NCBI GenBank assembly: GCA_019155205.2
Contig: JAHNZQ020003148.1
Location: 6,071 to 70,070, forward strand
DNA from: Gracilaria vermiculophylla
Taxonomy: Eukaryota > Rhodophyta > Florideophyceae > Gracilariales > Gracilariaceae
Length of the DNA stretch: 64,000 nucleotides
Reading direction: 5' to 3'
The notes beneath the pieces are model-generated. The model ran no database searches and had not been told where the DNA came from. It was given only the letters and a program-made list of their open reading frames with translations. The stretch's first letter is position 1. Every line of letters starts with the position of its first letter. The translations under genes were made by a program, and so were the position numbers. Shown in pieces: positions 21,218-32,597 of the stretch.

Positions 21218-24200
21218 ATGGACAGCAACAACGGTTTCCAGACTTTGAATGCAGAATGTGACTTTAATACCGCCCAAGTAATGTCTACTTCAATCATCTC
21301 TTCTTCCACTACACCAAAGTTGCCTCCCGCTGCCGATACTGTTTCTCCCATTACGACAGCTGTTACTCACGGGCTCAAAATTGGCGTCCACTCTGTTGAT
21401 TTTTTCATTGTGTGTGTTCCTTGTGAGTGTGGTATACGGTCTCTTCGTTCCCTCCACTATCATCTCAAAACGAGGCATAATATTCCACCGGAACATGCTC
21501 ACAAAACCGCTGATAAGGTATGGACAAAACGAACCGCAATGCTGAACACCCAGCCTCCCCACCCGATTTGGAACGAATACAACCCGGACTCTCCCTCTAC
21601 TTCTGCTTCGCTTCTACGCCCTTTGACGAGCCTGCGTATGAAGACGGGTTATTGCTGCCCGAGTTGCATTACCTGTTATATTGATCTGCACCGTCTCTTG
21701 GACCATATAAGGTTTTCTCATTCCTAGATTGACCGTTCGGCAGAGTCTCTTCACCATCAAGCGACACACCAAGGCACAGTGCGTGTGCAGAGCATATTCA
21801 GTGGACCTCGCCGTCTCCTCTTTGGAGTCACCTCTCATCCCCCCCTTGGATCAGTTACTGATATATATCCGATTTCCCCGACGTCGCTTTCATGTGCACC
21901 AGCGCCAATCCCCCTTCAGAGTCCTCGCCAATCCATCCTCAATACCCTTCAGGAACCCACCCCTCACTCCCGACTTCGTGACTTACTCCCTTCCCCTTCT
22001 CATACCTACACCATATCCCCTGTTAACACAGCAGCGGAGAGATTATTGAAAACACTCTCTGCCACCCTTCAGGAATCTACGGATTTCCTAATGACAACGC
22101 ACAACGCCAAAAGTGGTCCCAAGATTTTCCTTTCGTGCACAAAACTCGACTCCATCCCCTCTTCTCTCTCAGTCGACCTTCCCCAAGCATTTTCTCTTGC
22201 GAATTCTTTCGATCCTGTGGAAGGTGAAACACTGCAGACAACTGCTTCGCATGTTGTAGCTTAGCTATCAAATTTGCCCCGTTTGATGTGTGACATACCA
22301 CCTTTCTTTACGCAAACTCTCAACCAACGATCATAAACCAGCTTTCGCACCGTCTCCGCCCAGACGCAAAAACGGTATGCCATGGACATTGCACGTCTAC
22401 TTCTCTTCACCATGAAAGGGCACACCCATGGTGCATCTGTCGTATCTGATGCAGAGGCCTGCGTGACCTATTTTGCTGAGGGTACCCCAAATCCCCCAAA
22501 GTTGCACATTGCTTTTTGTGCCCAGCTATTAAAGGTGCTCCATCTGTATGATTCAACACAAGCTCTCACCGTCCAAACGTTTATTGCCTCAGCTGCCGTT
22601 ATAAGTCACAACCTTGGGAAAAACGGGGAAGACGTCATTCCTAAATACCGCTTTGCAACAGCCGACGAAGTAACGCACCTACTAGCCGCCCTCCACTACG
22701 CCGTGGCTGCTTGTGCAATCCACCATGTACACGTTCTTGCCAATGGTCGAGACATGGACTCTGAAACTTTGTCGGTCGAGATGAAACGCGTTCAAAACTC
22801 CGTTGACGTTCAATCTAACAACGCCTTTTCGTATATACGAAACACTCTCAGCTTTGCAATGAGTGTCGCTTCAAAGGAGAGCTTGAACATTTCGTTTCTC
22901 GCTTGTGATTTGCATGCAAATTGCGGCATAGTGCGTGATATTCATTTGGCGCTGCCAGCTCTCGGAACAATCGTAACTGCATTGCCTACGGAAATTGAAG
23001 ATATCCTTTTTGATTATCTTCTTCCAGGTTGTCCGCTACTGCCTACGTTTAAAAGCGAAATCCTCTCTCTCCGCGACGAGCCGTCAAATACAACACCAGG
23101 ATTTCCTTTTCTACATCACCCGCAAAACCAACGTTTTCTACAACTATAGATACAATACGTACTACAGTGCTTAATATCACCTTCCGGGAGAACTGGAAAC
23201 CAGTCTTTGGAAGCCCCTTCTCAATCATCACGTCGAGGTGCCACCACGTTTGCAAGAGGTTTTCTTTTTTATACATCGGCACTCACGCGTTGGCTCACTC
23301 GTGCCAAAAAACGTCAAGAACGCTTGCTCGTCACTATGCATCTGGCATTCGGCTACCCAGCTTGTGGAATGGAAATCGAACCCTGTCGTCTTCACAACGA
23401 TAATTTCCACCAGCGCTGTCTATTGCTCATTGACTCCCAGCCGGTGCTGATCACGAGATACCTCCAAAACCAAAATACGAAGGGGAGCGCTCAACCTATT
23501 CAACGCTTCCCGGATTCGGAGACTTGTAAGATACTACTAACTTCCATTACATTCATCCGCCCTTTGGAAAAATGCTTCTTCTCCGCTCTTCACGGGCCTC
23601 AGAGGAAACAACGACATTGGAATATGTTGTTTTCATCACATGGAGTACCTTTTGACGCGAAAAACATCCGTCGAATCGTGGCTTCCACACTTTCCGACTC
23701 TAGCTTTAAGCTCAGTTTTGCGGACTATCATCATTTCACGGCGGGCATCAATGCCGTATTAGCCTCGAATGCCGCTTCAGGTTTTGAGAATACGATCTCC
23801 AATTCGATTTTGGATGACTTTGTATCTACCGCTCACAATCAGGCCGGCCATTCTGCTCATACCGCTGAGTTTTTGTACGCCCGTACGCACCACGACGTTC
23901 GAGGAATTCCCCAAACCGAACTGAGCGATTATAAGAAGTGGTCATCCACATGGCATTCTCTACTCCATTTGAAAATATCTACATCTACGTTGAAACGCTC
24001 CGCAGCTTATGCGTCTGATGTTGTGCTCCAGATGCCGCCAAACAAACTTGCTATATCAACAACCAGAGTAAAAGGCACAGCCCTACGCTCGGTCTCTCCT
24101 ACGTATCCCGAGCATGTTAGCTTGGGTCTCAACTCCCCCCTTCTACAAACCATTCCCTTGTCGCACAAACTCCCTCTTGGCGGTGCTGTCCTTCATCATC

Positions 24201-26551
24201 CCCCTCCCTTCACATACAAACATGTCCTGCAAATGTTTTTGACGGCCCTCCGACAAATACTCAACTGCCGCACTTCTGTTTTCAAATCGCATGTGCAATT
24301 TACCGTTACGGCAGCCGTCGTCGAAAAAAGAGAAAGTATGCAAATTTTGACACCAACAGCATCTGGAAAGACACTATCCGTTATGCTTCCGATGTATATG
24401 GAAAAAGGAATGTACTCCTCAATTATTATTGTTCCACTCAAGGCCCTCACTACCGAATACGAGCAACGTTCGTCTTCGTTCAACCTCACTAGCTCCACAT
24501 CTCCAAAAACATCAAACGGTGACGAGGATTTTGTCAATGTCTACATTTTGGCAGTGGAATGGACCGGCTCAACGGCGTTTACTTTGGTGGTTCAACGCTT
24601 GCTGCACCGCAACAGGCTGGAACGCATTGTGAGCAACGAAGTTCACTTGTTCCTCTTATGGGAACATTTCCGTCCAGCACTTGCAAACATTCACACAGCA
24701 CTGTCATGCGTACCACCCCATATTCCGCGCATTCTCCTAAATGCAACAGTGTCACCTCGTGATCGTCCCCTCCTGCTATCTCAACTGCATATATCTCACG
24801 CATTTCTACACAACAACTCTACGTCTCGTGTCCACATTCGTTTCTCTGTGTTCCACGCCTCCCCGACTGCAGCCACCCCTCGCCTTCGAACAGCTGACGG
24901 CACTTTTTAGAGTTGCTTCCAGCATCTGCTGCACACTGGGTTTCCATTTTTCCAGCAGCAGCTCAATGAATTGCTTTCCACCAACAATGAAACTACACTA
25001 CGTATTCTAATATTTGCCCTCACGAGATCTGATACGGAGCAGCTTCAAACGGTGGTCCAACATTATGCAGCTTCAACCCCGGCAAATGCATTCCCTTCTG
25101 CTTCGTTTATATGCCTCTTATATCATGCCGGATTGCCAGAAGCTTCGAAATCACAATCCCACTCTTCATGGCAATCCACTTACAACTCTTCTTCTACGCC
25201 ACGGGCTACGAGGTCAATCAAAATCATGGTGTGCACTTCCGCGTTTGGCACAGGACTTGATACACCCAGTATACGTCTGGTCATTCTCTTTGGAGGTTGC
25301 GCGAGTTTACCGGACTTGGCACAGCAAGCAGGTCGGGCCAGCCGTGACGGCCATTCAGCAGATTGCATTGCTATTTATTCAAAACCTTACTTCAAAGCTG
25401 TTCAGGACCTGCTCTGCTCGTCAACCCACCAAAACCCAAACGATAATGTGCGGGCTTGTAATGACTCTTTGGCAGCCCTGCGTTTGAATGAAGTCCAAAG
25501 CTGGATGGAACTAAATGGTTTGTGTCACCGTAACGATCTCTTCGTCATTCTTGATGGCAAGGGACCTGGCCTATGTCTATTCACTGCTTCTGCTCGGAAC
25601 TATGATATCTGCGAAACTCTTTCTGCCGCCTTAACTCCATTCTCTCCCAATGCCATTCAATCAGTGTCAACTAAAAAAACACCATCTCAACAGTCCGTTC
25701 CGCTAACCCCACCTCCACTCCAACAACCAGAACAACAAGCCTCCTCGCACCCGTCCAACGAGCTGTCTTCGTTGGATATGCATCTGTTGGAACAGATGCC
25801 TCAGCTTCCTTGATACAACCACAACATCTCGAGTACGCCTTTTCAATCGCAAGCCTTAACACTAGCTTTTCCAAAACCATTCACGAGTTCGGAGCTTCAA
25901 CCTCTTTCCCCACATCCCCAGTTCACTAATCAATTATATCCTCAAGAGAGTGGAGGGTTCTAGCCCAACTCAAACAAATCATCTTCAATGTACTTTTGAC
26001 AAAACGTGCTCCCAGCTTCTCACGTTTTGAAACATATTCAGGATTTGGCTCGCCGTCTGCGTAACGTGTGCGTTCCGTGCATCGTCCTCACACTAACACC
26101 AGCTACGAAGGTTAACCACACCTGTTTCTACGCCGCCAATCGCTGCTTCCGATGCTTTTCCCCGAAACACCGAGCTGCAACATGCCCTCATAAGTCCAAT
26201 GGCCGAAACACTTGTCACAAGTGCCACATGGGTTACTTTAAAAGTTTGGCAACCCATTCTCAACTGAACACATTTGGTACACGAGAATGTAAATTCATAC
26301 CGCTGTGTGAACTTGCATGGGTTCTATGGCACTCTTCTTCGGACATGCGTTCTTCTATTGCTGTGAACATTTTCTCCGAAACTCGAAACTCAACATTCAA
26401 TAACGCAATTAGCTCAAATGTCTCCGGCGCACGGTCTTCCCAAGTGCGTGACGCCCGTTTCCATTCATGGCTCACTGAATCGGATCCAAGAACAGTCCCC
26501 AACCACGACCCTTTCATGACTTGGTACAAATCCACCAAAGACTTTATTTAA
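21218..26551 (+). pseudogene. RecQ-family helicase with N-terminal C2H2 fingers and C-terminal CCHC knuckle; eight in-frame stops
   Basis: One frame runs 1778 codons from ATG 21218 to TAA 26549-26551. Two Cys/His fingers come first (CECGIRSLRSLHYHLKTRH, then CPSCITCY to HIRFSH), followed by a long linker. The helicase core has Walker A TPTASGKT (24350-24373), a diverged DEAH box SNEVH (24632-24646), motif III NATVSP, and motifs V-VI AFGTGLD and QQAGRASRDG (25322-25351), the RecQ signature. A classic C-x2-C-x4-H-x4-C knuckle is at 26144-26185. The order resembles fungal telomere-linked and zinc-finger RecQ-like helicases. Stops interrupt at 21725 TAG, 22262 TAG, 22334 TAA, 23147 TAG, 24908 TAG, 25811 TGA, 25961 TAG and 25997 TGA, yet the frame never changes. 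I infer a decayed element-borne helicase. Confidence 0.8.
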
Positions 26552-27357
26552 ATATTTGTTGTATCCACATTACATATAATAAATTTTTGACTGTTCCTGT
26601 TTTCCCCTATCTATTCGTTTTGAATCTTCCTGACCGCATACGCTGCACGATATTGATAGCTGATGCTTTCCAAATTATGCTTTTTTGAACGTTACAAGAT
26701 GTGAACAGATAGCTTGAGTTCCATTTCTTTCCGTAAATTGCATTCCATGCTAAACGCATAACTGCGTGAGATAAAACAAATTTCGAACAGCTTTATACCA
26801 GATTACTACCTTCTTGAATGATGAAGTTAACGTAATATACTTTCCTCCCCATCACCCAATTTCTTCATTTACTCTTTTTCATTGCCTTTTTCTCTAAGTT
26901 TAGTTTCTACAAATATTTGATACAAATGTTATTTGTCAAAGTACTACGTTCTTTCCATTCCTATTCATTTTTTCGATGTAGATCGTTGCATATTCCAATC
27001 TTCGAATATACAACCCTCCTCACTACGTTTCGTTTCTTTATTTTTTCAGTATCTGAATTCTATCTATGCGAGTTCCTTTACTTGCCTTTTAGTGTCATCA
27101 ACTATTCATTTTTTTCCTCGTTCCCCAATGTTTTTTTGTTATATACGTTCCTCAACTCTGGGTGATTATCGCACTCTATTTTTCAGCACCACAACCCTGA
27201 AGACAATCGCGCTTTCCCATTTTCTATGAACTCACTAAATGCAGAAATATCGCTATTCTTTATTACCGTTCGCCAAGTTTTGCTACACGTCTCCTTATTC
27301 TTGATTCATTTTTTGTATGTTACAAATTTGAAATCCCGGGCACTACGTGACTTTTTT
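26552..27357. other. AT-rich intergenic DNA
   Basis: Only short Phe/Ser-rich frames of the kind expected from T-rich DNA. No gene is supported. Confidence 0.5.
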
Positions 27358-28050
27358 ACTAGCGTCCCATATCCATGTTTGCATGATGACCGCACTCCAA
27401 TATTTCCTTCCTCTATTTATTTGTAGTTGTTGCTGCCTTTAACAACCTTACAGACGATGTTACACTTCTCCTACGCAGTCGCGCGTGTGCTATTGATGCC
27501 CACTGCCTATGGGCACCTTATTGATGGAATTTAAACAAACAATTATTCCTTATCTTCCCCCACATGGCAGTTACTGGATTCCTGTCTTTTGTAACGGGAA
27601 ACCCCTTGCTGGCGGAACATTTCCTTGGTTCCCAAGCGCAAATTGACGTTCCCCGGTTAAAACCAAGCGCGAACACACCGCACATGACCCAGGACATAGC
27701 GGTATATGCACAGAACTACGTAGCGCACACGCCGTGCGCGTGCCACGCGCGTGCAGGACACGCGTTTGTCAAACACGAAGCAAAACCGAACGCGAACGGT
27801 GGTTTCAAATCTAGATTTTTTTTAATAATTGCGCTTGGTTTTTGTGCCGTTCTTGACTTGCACTTAATTTAGCCAGAAATTGACAGTGTTGCATTTTAAG
27901 CATATGCAATGCGAAGCGCATGGTCGCCTCGTGGCGGTACCAAAATCGTACATACATTGTTTGCATCACCCAATCAACGTTTTCTGTCGGAACCAGGAGC
28001 TAACTTACGCTCCACAAAACGAAGCGCAAACCCATATTTCGAGTGAACAC
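27358..28050 (+). repeat. Dispersed ~690-bp repeat, copy 2
   Basis: Direct-orientation partner of 3714-4405. Its right end runs straight into a fragment of a second RecQ helicase copy, which suggests the repeat belongs to the same mobile family as that helicase. Confidence 0.8.
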
Positions 28051-28071
28051 CACATAAGGGATTTGCTCCCC

Positions 28072-28300
28072 AGCTTTTCCGTCATGTATTCAATAACTGT
28101 TGAACTGCAACAAACTGGTACGAATCGTCTATGACAAAGCTTACTTGTTTCTCTAATGGAACCAGTTTCTTCCAGAGCTTGCAAACATTCATACAGCCCT
28201 GTTGTACATAGCGCCTTATAGTTTTCGCCTCCGTTGCAGTGCTTCCATGTCTCCTCGCAAACTTTTTCATTAGCTATCTCAACCGCATGTTTTCCACGCA
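28072..28300 (+). pseudogene. Fragment of a second RecQ-like helicase copy
   Basis: The translation aligns with 24575-24805 of the large helicase: RIVYDKAYLFL-stop-WNQF against RIVSNEVHLFLLWEHF, then ELANIHTALLYIAP against ALANIHTALSCVPP, then SASMSPRKL against NATVSPRDR. It covers motifs II to III. Two in-frame stops are present. Its YDKAY keeps the Asp of a DEAH box that the large copy has lost. Confidence 0.75.
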
Positions 28301-30878
28301 CATATATTCACGACCTAAAACTGACGTGTCAACATTCTATTTTCCAACTTTTACGCATCCCAAAGATCTGAATCACCACGCATTCGAAGAGAAGCCATCA
28401 ACCATTTGATAAGCAAATCCCCGAATTATCGTTGAATGAATTTTAGCTTCTGGGTGTTTCCGACAAAAACAGGTTGACTTGAGTTAGTTTTTAATAATGT
28501 TGGATTTTTTCCGGATGTCGCAGTTCCATATTAGAGATGTAGTTGATACTCCCCACTTCAATTCTAATATTTTCTGTGGCAGATGCATATAAAACAATAA
28601 TTTGTTTTCATACCAAAAGTATTGCACACGTCATTATATCTCCGAAACTTCAATATGTTGATGTAGTCCCGCTCTAGTCAGAAATATAATTAGTTTCGAG
28701 AAGAAAAACAAAATGAACACTCTGTTGATGAAAGTGACTATGAAGCATTTCTTTGATACCTGTACAGCTTCACAAACTCCCAAAGATATTCAAACTCTTG
28801 CATCTTACTGCAAAGATATTCAAACGTTGTACTTTTGGTGAAGAAAGCTGATTTGTAAATTTTGAAACATTTTCTAGTAAAAAGGAAAGAAATTTTGATG
28901 GCATTTCCTTCGTGAATAAATTTAAATAATTTTGAGAAAAGACTAATAACTTTTATGCCACGAGTAAAAAATGAACTATACTTCGTACGTGTCCATTAGA
29001 TATTATAAAAACCCTGGTTTTGTATGATTTGAAAAACCCGTATTCAAAGCAGCTTAGACATAATCGACTTGTATTTGTTCTTCTTTTTAAAATATTTTGA
29101 ACTCATAGTTCGTCATCAGCAAAACTTCGTTTAGTGATGACATGCGCAAAGGTGAATCAAAAATATATATGTTAACAGTTTCATCAATCTTAATTAATAA
29201 TCTTTTTTTTCACCGTTTGGAACTGATCTTAACACTTTTAACCTGGTAATTATTAAATATTATCACGTTAAACGTCTTTAAGAATAATTGGAATATTCAA
29301 AAACATTCCACAAAACAATTAGAAATAAATAGTTAAGTGCAGACTCTAAATTGATTCTTCATCTTGAAAATTAACTTCAAAAATCTTTGGATATAAAAGC
29401 ATACCATGAAGTAAAAATAAAATTACTCATCATTTAATTTAGCAGCAAACCACAAATAGAAGTACTTTGTAATAAAAATGAAATGATTAGATTCAAATAT
29501 CATCATGAAAGAAAGCTGTGTAAAAATAATCGTTAAATATACTGCTTATTATTTATAACAGCCTCTAGATAATAAATATTACGAATGTAAAACTACACTA
29601 CTATTCTTTCATTTAATTAACTCACAGAATGCATAAATGAGATTTAGTATCAGCTTTAATAAAATGGTCTCCGTTTTTCAACAAACTGATCAGAAAAACA
29701 TTTAAGAATGATGTAGAGGTGAATAAGAACAACGTAAAAAATACAGAACAATCATAATTCTAAAACAACGTAGGTATGTATAAATGGGGGTATATAGCGC
29801 AATTATTGTCATGTATGTATTTATGAAATCTCTAATGCATCTCTGTATTGTTGATGATGGTTTTTCAAGAGATGAAGGTGTAAAAAAATATGTATATTTG
29901 TATTAGAAAAGCAAATCGATTTTGCTTTTGCTCCTGTGGGCACAGGTGTTCTGCATAAGAGACCACAGTCAAAAGATTACCGAAGTGCACGTGTATTTTT
30001 CAGTCAGCCATCGCATATTCTAAGATGTGTGGGGGACGGAGAAAGATCAAATTACTTTTTGAGAAAACTCATCTCAAACATAAACAAAGAATCTAAAATT
30101 AAAACCAGCACGATAGAAAGGTATGAACTGTATCACGGAAGAGAGAAGTGGGAAAAACAAACGCGGCAAACTTCTGTTTCCTGACAATGGTTTTAGAACT
30201 ACAATAAAGTTTCTCTCTCTTTTTATAGATAATGTTGGGTGCAAGACAGTCGGATTCCATGTCATTAAACTTAGGCTTTTAGGACTTGAGGGGTTGATTT
30301 CCCTGAAAGCAAAAATTGATAGACAACGACGATGAAAGAAGAAGCTCTCTGTATCATGTGTAGGAAAGAAACAGATGAATCAGCCCACTACTATAAGGTA
30401 GTTGATTTCTTGTTTTACAGACCGCAGGTATGTCAGGACTTCACTGATGGGACAGGACTTTACAATACATCCCAAAGGATTCGCTATCTGTTTTCCACAC
30501 TTCCATATCATCCTATACCACGTCTAACATTGATTTTGCACCACGTATAAATCGATGCAACAAGATTCAATGTGATGAACTAAAAGTGCCTTATGGGTTT
30601 GTCGGTGTGCTATAGAAGAGGGTAAAGCTTCTTAAAAAAAGCTATCATCATTAATCTGATGTGATTTGAGCAAGTGATTATTATTTGCTTAGATACATCT
30701 ATAATATATTGAGTTTCGTTTACATACGGGATCTATAGTTTCCGAAAAAAAATATTACAGTTGTTGACTTAAGGCTAAAGTGAGAATTATCTTGCGAAGT
30801 GACAAAATTGAAAGGTACCATCTGGAGGAAAATCAAAACTGTAAAGCAGTAAAGGATTAGAGTCTATACTGTTAGAAG
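28301..30878. other. AT-rich intergenic DNA
   Basis: Very AT-rich with few ORFs above 60 codons. The small frames at 29936-30550 have no recognised domain. Nothing is supported. Confidence 0.6.
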
Positions 30879-32597
30879 TTACTGAGTTGGTCTGGGTAAG
30901 AGTCTTCTTGGCGTCTGTCGTCTGAAAAGGGCTGCCCCCGACGGAGAATTGATACTCGAAAACGTCAACGCGTAGGGGTCGTTCAGCGTGATTAGAATGC
31001 TTTCTTTCTTCACCGCAGCATTCACGGGACCTGGCTCTCGAGTCACTGTAGCTGAAAGCGCTCCGGTTGGAAAAATAGAAGCATAGTTGACACAGAAGTT
31101 ACGCCATGAAGACTGTATAGTCGCTGCTGGAGTTTGCTCGATTTGCGGTTGTTGATGTTGTGATGGTTGCTGTTGCGATTGTTGGTGTTCAAGCAAGGAT
31201 ATGAATTGCGATGATGATTGAGCGGAAACGGAAGAGGTCTCCCGCACAGCACTCGCAGAGGGAGCACTCATGAACGATCCAGGAAGCGTCGGAGGCTGGG
31301 CGTAAACATTTGCATCTGCACTGACATCATGCTGATACGAGATTTCTACCCGAGAGTAATTCAAAGGCGGAAGAGCAAGAAACTCTGTTCGACGCGTAGA
31401 GTAAGCAACACAAAGCAAGGCCTTGGAAGAAGCATATCGCCGGAGCTCTACAATAGATCCGTGCTGCATGTCCAACACAAATCGGGCGTCAGTGCACGGC
31501 TCGGTAATGAGATGAGAAAGACCAAGTTCGGCCGGCACAAACAGCTTTCCAAGCACCTTGCCCAAAATAAAATGACTGGCAATGCGAAAGCATGGGGCCA
31601 GGACTTCTCTCGCAGAATAAGGACGGACGGTTCGCACAAGGGCGACATCAGCCTGTTTACGCGTGAGCGGGGGAGTTTGGAGTGAAATAGGTTGAACAAC
31701 GACAGCCGGATGTTGCTGGGATGCTGAAAATGGAGCAGGTGTTGCAGTTTGGGCGTTAGAGGAGTAAGCGATGGAAAGCCAGTCTAAAGCGAGATGTGAG
31801 TTGGATATAGCGGCAACCCCTTCATCATAAGTGGCCAAGTTTAGGGATCCGACGGGGTTCATGGCACGCGGGGCGTGCTCGTAACATTGCGGGCTGTGAG
31901 TGGGGGCGGGATTGTTGCAAGCAGGCACTGAAGTGAGCGAGGAGCTGTTCTGAAACTTAACGGGCCAAAGTGTCGCCAGCTTGAGCGGCGCGTCTCAAAG
32001 CAAGATATATTTGACGGGATTGTGCCACAAATCACGGAAGTCTTCTATCTTGAAGAATAGAGTGAAGGTGCGGAAAAGCGGCTACGAAGGTTCGAAGTGA
32101 TGGCGACGAAAAGACTCTCGTTGTTATTGATGAGAATATCGGCGATTTGGAAGGAAAAAAAAGTAGTCGTGCCGTAACGGTTCAGTTGGTAGGAGGGTAG
32201 GGGTGGGGGGAACGTGCGACCGACAGCTGGATAACGGAGCGGATTTTGAGAGCGGTGTAGAGAGTTTTGATGGAGAAAGGAGGGGGTGACTGGTGGAAGG
32301 CGACAAAGCGTTGGAAAAGCGAAGCGCAGTGATTGGATGGAAATCACGAAAGCGGACGTTGTGCCAGAGAGGATGCCAGAGGAAGTCGCTGTTAGACGTG
32401 GCGAGGACGCGGGTCTGAGACTCGGGAGACGATGCTGGGGCGGAGCGTGGAAACGGAGTGCGAGACGAAGATGGAATGGGGTTTACAAAGTCACGAAAGG
32501 GAGATGTTGGAAAAGGAGGTGGAGTCGGTGAGGGCGGGACGGCAGAGGGAGCGATTTTGTGGACTGGTGGGATTGGTAATGCAAGAACGCGAGACAT
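30879..32597 (-). pseudogene. Unknown Gln/Pro-rich protein gene, in-frame stops in its 5' half
   Basis: The 3' part, 30879 to about 31928, is a clean ~350-codon frame. It has a folded-looking core (SHFILGKVLGKLFVPAELG) and a Gln-rich tract (QQSQQQPSQHQQPQ), which is common in transcription regulators. The first in-frame ATG of this part is at 31862. The same frame stays coherent upstream through TGA 31995-31997, with DFRDLWHNPVKYILL just before it. It then passes a TAG near 32083 and a TAA at 32124-32126 into a Ser/Pro-rich ORF that starts at ATG 32597. Either the gene is broken in its 5' half or translation begins near 31862. No family was recognised. Confidence 0.5.
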
